DNA of 5,267 nucleotides, from the NCBI GenBank assembly GCA_964551295.1, contig CAZKDJ010000259.1:1-5267 (forward strand), given 5' to 3'. Made by a program: the position numbers and the translations under genes. Every line of letters begins with the position of its first letter. The first letter of the stretch is position 1. Positions 1 through 5,267 of this stretch are shown here, piece by piece. The notes under the pieces are model-generated. The model was given only the letters and a program-made list of their open reading frames with translations, had not been told where the DNA came from and did not search any database. The DNA is from JAFGED01 sp964551295. Its GTDB lineage: Bacteria; Chloroflexota; Anaerolineae; B4-G1.

Positions 1-554
1 TGACCGGTGGTGAATTGCTGATCAAGGACGCCGCGCCGGAGCATCTGCGCATGGTGGCCCTGGTTTTCGAGCGGCTGGGCGTGCGGTTCGAGGCGCGGGG
101 ACGGGATGTCTTTGTGCCCACCGACCAATCGCTGGAGATCGTGCCCGACGCCGACGGCGCGATCCCCGAGATCTCCAACGCACCGTGGCCGGGGTTCCCT
201 GCCGACCTGATGAGTATTTCTGTCACGCTGGCCTCCCAGTGCCATGGCACGGTGCTGATCCACGAAAAGATGTTTGAGAACCGTCTTTTTTGGATAGACA
301 AGCTCATCTGGATGGGGGCGCGCATCATTCTGTGCGACCCGCACCGCTGTGTGGTGCAGGGACCCTCGCCCCTGCACGGCGACGAGGTAGAGAGCCCCGA
401 CATCCGTGCCGGCATGGCGCTCCTCATCGCCACGCTCTGCGCCGACGGGCGCAGCGTGATCCGCAACATTCGCCAGATCGACCGGGGCTATGAGCGCGTG
501 GAGGAAAAACTGCGCGCGCTGGGGGCCAGGATCGAGCGCGTGGACGCTTGTTGA
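1..554 (+). CDS. murA: UDP-N-acetylglucosamine 1-carboxyvinyltransferase (MurA family), C-terminal part, 5' truncated by window edge
   Basis: MurA transfers enolpyruvate from PEP to UDP-GlcNAc, the first committed cytoplasmic step of peptidoglycan synthesis. The reading frame is already open at position 3 (Thr-Gly-Gly-Glu-Leu-Leu-Ile), so the TTG at 15 is not a real start; 183 residues remain of a family that is usually about 420 long. Seen directly: the APWPGFPAD motif, whose Asp (codon 204-206) matches the general acid/base Asp of the family; the MFENR motif with the conserved Arg at 282-284; a DIRAG motif matching the substrate-contacting D(L/I)RA loop; and a C-terminal IDRGYERVEEKLRALGA segment that is near-canonical for MurA. 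The catalytic Cys loop lies upstream of the window, so its Cys/Asp state (fosfomycin sensitivity) cannot be judged. Chloroflexota genomes can carry more than one MurA-like paralogue, so this may not be the only copy. The next gene starts 41 nt downstream on the same strand. Confidence 0.93.
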   Translation, partial: TGGELLIKDAAPEHLRMVALVFERLGVRFEARGRDVFVPTDQSLEIVPDADGAIPEISNAPWPGFPADLMSISVTLASQCHGTVLIHEKMFENRLFWIDKLIWMGARIILCDPHRCVVQGPSPLHGDEVESPDIRAGMALLIATLCADGRSVIRNIRQIDRGYERVEEKLRALGARIERVDAC

Positions 555-583
555 CGCGTAGAGTGGAGATTGACAAAACCCCT

Positions 584-588
584 GGAGA
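584..588 (+). promoter_or_regulatory. Ribosome binding site for the GH5 gene
   Basis: GGAGA lies 7 nt before the ATG at 596. It decides the start: the frame also opens at a TTG at 548, inside the end of murA, but that codon has no comparable site, and using it would put 16 charged residues before the signal anchor. Confidence 0.7.
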
Positions 589-595
589 AAAGCGA

Positions 596-1996
596 ATGAA
601 CAAGAAATCTGTTGCTGGTGCAGTGATCACTCTTGGAGTTGTGGCCCTGATTATCGTTCTGGGGCTCATTATTTTCACGCCGCCTCCCAGGCAACAGGTG
701 CCACTGGTCGTCAACACGACGCGGATTCCTACGCTGACATCAGTACCGCCTACCGAGACGCCCATACTCTCCGTACCTGCTTTTACGCCCGTGCCTGAAG
801 ACGACTTGCCTGCCGCGGATGAATATCTGACGGTCAGCGACGGCAAGTTCATGTTGGGCGGCCAACCGTACTATTTCGTCGGTACCAATTTCTGGCAGGG
901 CATGAACATGGGCGTGAGCGGCCCGAGCGGTGATCGGGCCAGGCTAGTCGAGGAACTGGATCACTTGCAGCGGCTCGGCGTGACCAACCTGCGCGTCATG
1001 GCCTCGTCCGAGGGGCCGGATACAGAACCTTACCGCATGGTGCCCGCGCTGATGATCTCTCCTGGGGAATATAATGAGAGTGTCTTCGATGGGCTTGACT
1101 TTTTTCTGGCCGAGTTGGGCAAACGCGAGATGAAGGCCGTGATGGTGCTCAACAACTACTGGCAGTGGTCCGGCGGTATGGCCCAATACGTCTCTTGGCA
1201 CGAGGGAACTTCCATTCCATATCCCGGGGACTGGGGAACCTTCATGGCCTACTCGGCACGGTTTTACGATTGCGAGGAGTGCCAGACGTGGTACCGCAAT
1301 CACATTGCAACGGTGATCGACCGCGACAACCCGTACACGGGATTAAAGTACCGTGATGATCCGACGATCTTTGCGTGGGAACTGGCCAATGAGCCACGTC
1401 GGTATCCCGATGAATGGATCGACGAGATGGCCGCCTACATCAAGTCGCTCGATCCCAACCACATGGTCACGACGGGTTCGGAAGGCACCCCGCCATGGGA
1501 GAGACAGAACTTTATCGAAACTCATGACGGCCCTGACATTGATTACACGACAATCCATATCTGGCCGCAGAACTGGGGCTGGTACAACCCAAGTAATCCC
1601 TCTTCATACACCAAAGCAGAGGCAAACGCGCGTAGCTACTTCCAAAGCCACAGGGCTGATGCGGCGACGTTGGGCAAACCCCTCGTGCTCGAAGAGTTCG
1701 GACTCGCTCGCGATTGGGAGACCCATCAAGATATCTACGACCCTGACTCGACGACACAGTATCGTGACCTTTTCTACACAACCATGTTCGAGGAGGTTTA
1801 CGAGTCGATGTCGACGGGTGGTCCGGCCGCCGGCGATAATTTCTGGGCCTGGGGTGGGCAGGCGCGACCGGGCGCTGGGTGGGTCGGTGATCCTCCGCAC
1901 GAGATCCCCGGGTGGTATTCGGTCTACGATACGGACGAATCGACTCTGGCGATCATCTCGGCCCACGCCGAAGAGATGGCGCGCGGGCGAGAATAG
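596..1996 (+). CDS. Membrane-anchored glycoside hydrolase family 5, probable endo-beta-1,4-mannanase
   Basis: Probably hydrolyses beta-1,4-mannan or glucomannan outside the cell by the retaining GH5 mechanism. The ATG at 596 gives 466 residues. A Lys-containing N-terminus (MNKKS) leads into one hydrophobic segment at about residues 9-27 with no lipobox Cys, so it is a signal anchor rather than a lipoprotein. A Pro/Thr-rich linker follows at about 28-70. The catalytic (beta/alpha)8 domain runs from about 78 to the end. Visible GH5 landmarks: Arg133 (TNLRVM), the acid/base Glu266 in WELANEPR, His321 in TIHIWPQNWGW, the nucleophile Glu367 in VLEEFG, and the aromatic NFWAWGG near 416-422. The WELANEPR and HIWPQNWGWY combination is typical of subfamily GH5_7 mannanases, so mannan is preferred over cellulose as substrate; that is inference. 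A Cys226-x-x-Cys229 pair (DCEEC) could form a local disulfide. No carbohydrate-binding module is present. The gene may be co-transcribed with murA: I found no convincing separate promoter in the 41-nt gap. Confidence 0.88.
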   Translation: MNKKSVAGAVITLGVVALIIVLGLIIFTPPPRQQVPLVVNTTRIPTLTSVPPTETPILSVPAFTPVPEDDLPAADEYLTVSDGKFMLGGQPYYFVGTNFWQGMNMGVSGPSGDRARLVEELDHLQRLGVTNLRVMASSEGPDTEPYRMVPALMISPGEYNESVFDGLDFFLAELGKREMKAVMVLNNYWQWSGGMAQYVSWHEGTSIPYPGDWGTFMAYSARFYDCEECQTWYRNHIATVIDRDNPYTGLKYRDDPTIFAWELANEPRRYPDEWIDEMAAYIKSLDPNHMVTTGSEGTPPWERQNFIETHDGPDIDYTTIHIWPQNWGWYNPSNPSSYTKAEANARSYFQSHRADAATLGKPLVLEEFGLARDWETHQDIYDPDSTTQYRDLFYTTMFEEVYESMSTGGPAAGDNFWAWGGQARPGAGWVGDPPHEIPGWYSVYDTDESTLAIISAHAEEMARGRE

Positions 1997-2042
1997 GCCA
2001 TCGCACGGTCCGGCACTCCGCTGCGCTGTGTGCCTCACTACG

Positions 2043-2065
2043 AACGGATAACCTGCCTATCCGTT
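2043..2065. terminator. Small hairpin between convergent genes, possible bidirectional terminator
   Basis: AACGGATA (2043-2050) pairs perfectly with TATCCGTT (2058-2065) around a 7-nt loop, ACCTGCC. It lies 46 nt after the GH5 stop and 26 nt beyond the stop of the convergent LysM gene. Position and symmetry suit a shared terminator. There is no T-tract on either strand, so it is not a canonical Rho-independent terminator. The right arm is also the first unit of the direct repeats that follow. Confidence 0.3.
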
Positions 2066-2085
2066 TCATCCGTTCAATCCGTTGA
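2059..2085. repeat. Three tandem 9-nt repeats, ATCCGTTNN
   Basis: ATCCGTT occurs at 2059, 2068 and 2077 with a strict 9-nt period, the two variable bases being TC, CA and GA. An inverted partial copy (AACGGATA) lies just upstream at 2043-2050. The tract fills most of the spacer between the two convergent genes and is non-coding in both. Confidence 0.8.
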
Positions 2086-2091
2086 CCCATT

Positions 2092-2880
2092 TTAGGGCAC
2101 GATGTACGTGTCCACCATGTGCCCCTCCGCGTCCTTCAGCGTGATCAGCTCACCACTGTGCCAAGCCGGGGCTGTGCGGCCCCAGTATAGGTCGGTGGGG
2201 GTGTTTTGTCCCACGGCCGAGTGGACGCGCACTTGTCCATCGGTAAAGAGGGTGAGGGACGGAAAAACAAAGCTGGTCCCCTCCGCATCCGAAAGGGTCC
2301 ACTTTCCCAGGCTGGCCAGTCCGCCTCGGTTGCGCACGACCACCATCTCCGCCGCCAACCTGCCGGAACCCAGCACCTGCCAGACTTCGACCACCGGCGG
2401 TCCGGAGGGGGTGAGGGTGGGCAGGGTTGGTGCGGGAGAGGCTGGTGCAGGTTCCGCTGTGGGCGACGACTCCGCTGAAGGGGCCTCTTCCGCTGCCTCA
2501 TTCGTAGGAGGGGGAGCGGCCGGGGTGATGAAATGGCCTGGGATGACGAGTTGCTGTCCGATGGTGAGTATGTCGGGGTTGGTCAAGCCGTTGGCCGAAA
2601 TGATATCTTGCACAGAGACGCCGTAGGTCAGAGCGATGCTGCTCAACGTATCGCCATCTTTGACGGTATACACCAGCGGAGCCGGCGTGGGGAGCTCTGT
2701 GGGTAACATGGTAGGGTGAACGCTCACTGCTGTGGCAGATATGGGCAGTGACGTACCCGTTACTGGCATGGGGGTGGGCGGCTCAGGCTCTGAAGCGCCG
2801 CCCCAGACGAGCAGGATGGTCAGAACAACCGCCGCCAGGACGATGATGATGATTAGCAGACTCCAGGCGCGTGAGCGCAT
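2092..2880 (-). CDS. Membrane-anchored LysM and lamin-tail-domain surface protein
   Basis: 262 residues, probably an envelope protein that binds glycan. Domains in order: an Arg-containing N-terminus (MRSRAW); one membrane segment at about 8-26 with no lipobox Cys; a Pro/Thr-rich linker at about 31-68; one LysM domain at about 70-114 (YTVKDGDTLSSIA, then LTIGQQLVIP), a fold that binds N-acetylglucosamine in peptidoglycan or chitin; a second low-complexity Pro/Ala/Glu/Ser linker at about 118-160; and a C-terminal beta-rich domain at about 163-262. The last domain has lamin-tail (LTD) hallmarks: KWTLSDAEG, FVFPSLTLFTDGQVRVHS, a TDLYWG segment, and a closing LKDAEGHMVDTYIV strand. No catalytic residues are visible in any part. 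A domain that grips the wall plus an Ig-like LTD suggests a structural, scaffolding or adhesion role; that is inference. The ATG at 2880 is supported by a consensus Shine-Dalgarno 11 nt upstream. It is convergent with the GH5 gene and divergent from the deaminase operon. Confidence 0.87.
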   Translation of the reverse strand: MRSRAWSLLIIIIVLAAVVLTILLVWGGASEPEPPTPMPVTGTSLPISATAVSVHPTMLPTELPTPAPLVYTVKDGDTLSSIALTYGVSVQDIISANGLTNPDILTIGQQLVIPGHFITPAAPPPTNEAAEEAPSAESSPTAEPAPASPAPTLPTLTPSGPPVVEVWQVLGSGRLAAEMVVVRNRGGLASLGKWTLSDAEGTSFVFPSLTLFTDGQVRVHSAVGQNTPTDLYWGRTAPAWHSGELITLKDAEGHMVDTYIVP

Positions 2881-2891
2881 GTTTGCCGATG

Positions 2892-2899
2892 ACCTCCTT
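2892..2899 (-). promoter_or_regulatory. Consensus ribosome binding site for the LysM gene
   Basis: On the minus strand this reads AAGGAGGT, a full anti-16S match, 11 nt before the ATG at 2880. It fixes the start codon and implies efficient translation. Confidence 0.8.
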
Positions 2900-2917
2900 G
2901 CTTCCGTGATCCCCGCT

Positions 2918-2926
2918 ATTCTATCA
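2918..2926 (-). promoter_or_regulatory. Candidate extended -10 promoter for the LysM gene
   Basis: The minus strand reads TGA-TAGAAT: a TGn extension joined to a -10 hexamer that matches TATAAT at five of six positions. Transcription would start near 2911, giving a leader of about 30 nt that contains the AAGGAGGT site. No good -35 is present at 16-18 nt spacing. That region is instead occupied by the left arm of the inverted repeat, so a protein bound there could affect this promoter. Confidence 0.45.
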
Positions 2927-2932
2927 CAAAAG

Positions 2933-2993
2933 CTGGTAATTGGTAGATTGGTACTGTAGTGACTCGCCGGTCTACCAATTTACCAACTACCAG
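2933..2993. repeat. Imperfect 21-bp inverted repeat in the divergent promoter region
   Basis: The left arm at 2933-2953 and the right arm at 2973-2993 are complementary at 19 of 21 positions, around a 19-nt centre (2954-2972). Each arm is itself a short tandem array: TGGTA at 2934, 2941 and 2949 on the left, and its complement TACCA at 2973, 2981 and 2988 on the right. The mismatches are at 2939/2987 (A/C) and 2946/2980 (G/T). It could be an operator region, a transcribed hairpin or a small palindromic intergenic repeat. The sequence is AT-rich compared with the flanking genes. Confidence 0.85.
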
Positions 2994-3012
2994 TTTCCCA
3001 ATCTGCCAAATT
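2974..3012. repeat. Degenerate 7-8 nt tandem repeat (NCCAATT-like, five units)
   Basis: Units ACCAATTT, ACCAACT, ACCAGTTT, CCCAATCT and GCCAAATT begin at 2974, 2982, 2989, 2997 and 3005. The first three make up the right arm of the inverted repeat and the last two extend the array toward the deaminase gene. Sequence drift increases away from the palindrome. Confidence 0.7.
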
Positions 3013-3022
3013 ATGCTACACT
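2994..3022 (+). promoter_or_regulatory. Candidate promoter for the nucleobase operon
   Basis: TGC-TACACT is an extended -10: TG at 3014-3015, hexamer at 3017-3022 matching four of six consensus positions. A weak -35, TTTCCC (2994-2999), sits 17 nt upstream. Transcription would begin near 3029, giving a very short leader that starts almost at the ribosome binding site. The -35 lies inside the degenerate tandem repeat. Confidence 0.3.
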
Positions 3023-3029
3023 CTGAACC

Positions 3030-3035
3030 GGAGGT
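3030..3035 (+). promoter_or_regulatory. Ribosome binding site for the deaminase gene
   Basis: GGAGGT ends 5 nt before the ATG at 3041 and supports that start codon. Confidence 0.75.
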
Positions 3036-3040
3036 GGGTT

Positions 3041-4396
3041 ATGGGAACGATGCTTCTGAAACACGCTGACTTGCTGGCGACGATGGACGACGATGGAAGT
3101 TGCATCACCGATGGTGGCCTGTTTGTGCGCGACAGCGTCATCGAGAAGGTTGGGCCGACTTTTGAACTGCCTGCTGAAGCCGATCGCGTCATCGATGCCC
3201 GCGGAATGATCGTTATGCCAGGCCTGGTCAATTGCCATCACCATCTCTACCAAACACTGACACGGGCCGTGTTGGCGGCGCAGGATGCTCCGTTGTTCGG
3301 CTGGCTCAAAACGCTCTATCCCATCTGGGCCGGGCTGACCCCCGAGGCGATCTATACCAGCGCGCTGGTGGGCTTGGCCGAGCTGATGCTCTCTGGTTGC
3401 ACCACGGCTTCCGATCACTTGTACATCTACCCCAACGGCTGCCGCATCGACGACGAGATTCGTGCGGCTGTCGAGATCGGCGTGCGCTTCCAGCCCTGCC
3501 GTGGCTCGATGAGCCTTGGGGAGAGCAAGGGGGGTCTGCCGCCGGACCGGGTCGTGGAGGACGAGGATTTTATCCTCGAGGACACCCGGCGCGTCATCGA
3601 GACCTATCACGACCCCGAGCCCTGCGGGATGACGCGCATCTCTGTCGCGCCGTGCTCGCCCTTTTCCGTCTCGCCTGACCTGATGCGCGAATCCGCTGCG
3701 CTGGCGCGCTCTTACGACGTGCAACTCCACACCCACCTGGCAGAGACCCTGGACGAGGAGGCGTTCTGCCTGCGCCGGTTCGGCAAACGCCCCGTGGCCT
3801 ACGCCAAGGAGTTGGGCTGGCTGGGGGACGACGTGTGGCACGTCCACTGCGTGCACCTGAACCAGGAGGAGGTAGAGTTGTTCGCTCAGACCGGCACGGG
3901 TGTCTGTCACTGCCCCAGCTCCAACATGCGCCTGGCCTCCGGTATCGCGCCGGTGCGTAGCCTTTTGGACCACGGCGTGCGCACCGGTATCGGCGTCGAT
4001 GGCTCGGCCAGTAACGATTCCTCCCATCTGCTGGCCGAGGCGCGCCAGGCGCTGCTGCTACAGCGTGTGGCGGGGGATCCGGCGGGTTTGAGCGCCCGCG
4101 AGGCGCTGTGGATGGCCACGCGGGGTGGGGCGGCCGTGCTGGGCCGGGACGACGTCGGCCAGCTTGCACCGGGCAAGGCCGCCGACTTTATTGGGTTGCG
4201 GCTCGACCGGCTGGCCTACGCCGGCGCGCTGCACGATCCGCTGGCGGCCTTGGTCTTTTGCGCGCCACAGCATGTGGACCTTTCCGTCATCAACGGCCGC
4301 GTCGTCGTGGAGGACGGGCAGCTTCTGACGATCAACCTGGGGCCGGTGATCGAGCGGCACAACCGGATCAGCCGGGAGATGATGGAGGGAGCCTGA
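3041..4396 (+). CDS. 8-oxoguanine deaminase-like amidohydrolase
   Basis: A 451-residue cytosolic member of the amidohydrolase superfamily (COG0402, the cytosine deaminase / chlorohydrolase branch), full length for the group. The family member 8-oxoguanine deaminase converts 8-oxoguanine to urate and ammonia. The whole metal site is visible: N64-C-H66-H-H68 after strand 1 (ligands His66 and His68), H230-T-H232-L-A-E235 (ligand His232, catalytic Glu235), His269 in HVHCVHL, and ligand Asp320 in GVDGSASND. The stretch LYQTLTRAVLAAQDA, followed by LFGWLKTLYPIWA, is what points to the 8-oxoguanine deaminase group rather than to guanine deaminase or S-adenosylhomocysteine deaminase. Isoguanine, hydroxy-s-triazine or another amino-heterocycle remains possible; motif recall alone cannot fix the substrate. 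The final residues (VFCAPQHVDLSVINGRVVVEDG) form the usual C-terminal beta-sandwich return. Its TGA overlaps the ATG of the next gene by 1 nt, so the two are very likely coupled. Confidence 0.88.
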   Translation: MGTMLLKHADLLATMDDDGSCITDGGLFVRDSVIEKVGPTFELPAEADRVIDARGMIVMPGLVNCHHHLYQTLTRAVLAAQDAPLFGWLKTLYPIWAGLTPEAIYTSALVGLAELMLSGCTTASDHLYIYPNGCRIDDEIRAAVEIGVRFQPCRGSMSLGESKGGLPPDRVVEDEDFILEDTRRVIETYHDPEPCGMTRISVAPCSPFSVSPDLMRESAALARSYDVQLHTHLAETLDEEAFCLRRFGKRPVAYAKELGWLGDDVWHVHCVHLNQEEVELFAQTGTGVCHCPSSNMRLASGIAPVRSLLDHGVRTGIGVDGSASNDSSHLLAEARQALLLQRVAGDPAGLSAREALWMATRGGAAVLGRDDVGQLAPGKAADFIGLRLDRLAYAGALHDPLAALVFCAPQHVDLSVINGRVVVEDGQLLTINLGPVIERHNRISREMMEGA

Positions 4397-4971
4397 TGGA
4401 GACGGATGTGCTCGAACTGCTCAACGCGCGCAAGGCCACTCGCGCCATCGACGAGCGGCTCGTGGAGCCAGAGAAGGTGGAGGCGATCTTGGAGGCGGCG
4501 CGCCTGGCCCCCTCGTGCATGAACAATCAGCCCTGGCGTTTCCTCGTCCTGACCGAGACGGAGGCGCTGGCAAAGGGGCGTGAGGCGTTCTCTGGCGGCA
4601 ATTATTGGGCCAAGACGGCGCCGGTGCTCGTCTTTGGTTGCTCGCGGCCCGATTGGGACTGCCAGTCCAGCGACGAGCGGGATTACTATCTTTTTGACCT
4701 GGGTTTGGCGGCGGAGAACGTGATGCTTCAGGCGACGGAGCTTGATCTCGTGGCCCGTCCGATGGCTGGGTTCTCGCCGAGCAGGGTCAAGGAGGCGTTT
4801 GGTTTTCCCGATGCGATCAAGGTGGTGATCGCTATCGCCATTGGGTACGAGGGCGACGTCTCGACGCTGGATGAGCGGAAGCGGGCAACGTCGCTGGCTC
4901 TTCGTGTGCGAAAGCCGATGGAGGAGATTGTGCATTTCAACACCTGGGGGAAAGATGAAGAGATTCTCTAG
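4396..4971 (+). CDS. Nitroreductase-family FMN oxidoreductase
   Basis: 191 residues, normal for the smaller nitroreductase family members, which bind FMN as homodimers and use NAD(P)H. Visible landmarks: RKATRAI at residues 12-18, matching the RrSxR FMN-phosphate motif of the family with Ala/Thr variation; LAPSCMNNQPWRFLV at 37-51, the second flavin-contacting loop; and DLGLAAENVMLQATELDL at 101-118 followed by RPMAGF, matching the dimer-interface helix and the turn after it. The start is the ATG at 4396, inside the TGATG junction with the deaminase gene, with GGAGG (4384-4388) 7 nt upstream. In-frame codons extend far upstream but lie inside the deaminase gene. The physiological substrate is unknown: nitroreductase-fold enzymes also include dehalogenases, BluB and the RutE reductase of pyrimidine breakdown. 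Placement between two nucleobase-type amidohydrolases suggests a redox step on a heterocycle or on its breakdown product; this is inference. Confidence 0.87.
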   Translation: METDVLELLNARKATRAIDERLVEPEKVEAILEAARLAPSCMNNQPWRFLVLTETEALAKGREAFSGGNYWAKTAPVLVFGCSRPDWDCQSSDERDYYLFDLGLAAENVMLQATELDLVARPMAGFSPSRVKEAFGFPDAIKVVIAIAIGYEGDVSTLDERKRATSLALRVRKPMEEIVHFNTWGKDEEIL

Positions 4972-5267
4972 CGTCACCCTGCTCGTCAAAGGCGGTACCC
5001 TGGTCACGCCCGAGGGCGTCGTCGAGGCCGATCTGCTGGCGCAGGGCGAGCGTATCAAGGCGATCGGGCGCGATTTGCCCATGGCCAACGACACGCGGGT
5101 GGTGGACGCCGAGGGCTGTTACGTGCTTCCCGGGGTCATCGACGCACATACCCACATTGCCCTAGATACCGGCATCTACCAGACGCCCGACGATTGGTTC
5201 GTGGGTTCCCGCGCGGCGGCCTGCGGCGGCGTCACCACCGTGGTCGATTTCGCCACCCAGTTCCCCG
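4955..5267 (+). CDS. Dihydropyrimidinase / hydantoinase-like cyclic amidohydrolase, N-terminal part, 3' truncated by window edge
   Basis: The first 104 codons of a protein whose family is usually about 450-480 residues. It hydrolyses the ring of cyclic amides such as dihydropyrimidines, hydantoins or allantoin. Visible: the N-terminal beta-sandwich strands (LLVKGGTLVTPEGVVEADLL, then IKAIG), then GCYVLPGVIDAHTHI with the metal-binding H65-x-H67, and SRAAACGGVTTVVDFA at 85-100, the standard strand-helix that follows in hydantoinases and allantoinases. The usual PGGIDPHTH of dihydropyrimidinase is PGVIDAHTH here. The carboxylated Lys and later metal ligands lie beyond the window, so hydantoinase, dihydropyrimidinase and allantoinase cannot be separated. 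The ATG at 4955 overlaps the nitroreductase gene by 17 nt and has a GGGGG (4946-4950) 4 nt upstream, which indicates translational coupling. Confidence 0.85.
   Translation, partial: MKRFSSVTLLVKGGTLVTPEGVVEADLLAQGERIKAIGRDLPMANDTRVVDAEGCYVLPGVIDAHTHIALDTGIYQTPDDWFVGSRAAACGGVTTVVDFATQFP

Noticed and set aside
570..575. A perfect TTGACA -35 hexamer before the GH5 gene
   Set aside because: At 16-18 nt spacing the -10 would fall on the start codon region (about 592-599) with no TATAAT-like match, and transcription would begin inside the gene. Probably chance.
548..595. A TTG start for the GH5 gene overlapping the end of murA
   Set aside because: It would add 16 mostly charged residues ahead of the membrane segment and has no good ribosome binding site. 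The ATG at 596 has both a suitable site and a normal signal-anchor N-terminus.
2012..2034. A GGCAC/GTGCC hairpin just after the GH5 stop codon
   Set aside because: The stem is only 5 bp with a 13-nt loop and no T-tract, too weak to call a terminator.
1353..2051. A 232-codon plus-strand frame overlapping the GH5 gene
   Set aside because: It is Arg/Ser/Pro-rich, has no family features, and covers the GH5 catalytic region, which is clearly coded in the other frame.
3011..4027. A 338-codon open frame on the minus strand
   Set aside because: It is antisense to the deaminase gene, whose full set of metal ligands is intact. Its translation is rich in His, Arg, Gln and Val, with no recognisable domain, as expected of a shadow in high-GC DNA.
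4108..4395. An upstream extension of the nitroreductase frame
   Set aside because: It lies inside the deaminase gene and encodes Gly/Arg/Ala-rich low-complexity sequence. The family N-terminus and the ribosome binding site both point to the ATG at 4396.
4216..5094. A 292-codon open frame on the minus strand
   Set aside because: It runs antisense across three well-supported genes and has no recognisable motif.

Overview
The window is high-GC bacterial chromosomal DNA with tightly packed genes. Two features suggest a Chloroflexota bacterium, probably an Anaerolineae-like lineage. First, the two exported proteins have one N-terminal membrane segment followed by a long Pro/Thr/Ser/Ala linker. 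Second, one of them combines LysM with a lamin-tail domain. This taxonomic reading is inference from protein style, not from a marker gene.

Layout. (1) Positions 1-554, plus strand: the C-terminal part of a MurA-family enolpyruvyl transferase (peptidoglycan precursor synthesis), cut by the left edge. (2) 596-1996, plus: a membrane-anchored, extracellular family 5 glycoside hydrolase that most resembles endo-beta-1,4-mannanases. (3) 1997-2091: a short spacer between convergent genes, with a small hairpin and three 9-nt direct repeats. (4) 2092-2880, minus: a membrane-anchored LysM plus lamin-tail-domain surface protein. (5) 2881-3040: a divergent promoter region holding a long imperfect inverted repeat made of short TGGTA/TACCA units, with an extended -10 candidate on each side. 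(6) 3041-5267 and beyond, plus: a three-gene operon encoding an 8-oxoguanine deaminase-like amidohydrolase, a nitroreductase-family flavoprotein and a hydantoinase/dihydropyrimidinase-like cyclic amidohydrolase cut by the right edge. Successive genes overlap by 1 and 17 nt, so they are probably translationally coupled.

The left half concerns the cell envelope and exterior: a peptidoglycan precursor enzyme, an extracellular polysaccharide hydrolase and a wall-binding protein. The right half looks like a nucleobase salvage or catabolism operon: deamination of an oxidised or amino-purine, a flavin redox step and opening of a cyclic amide ring. No mobile element, CRISPR array, tRNA or rRNA was seen. 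The two intergenic spacers and the unassigned redox step in the nucleobase operon are the parts most worth a second look.
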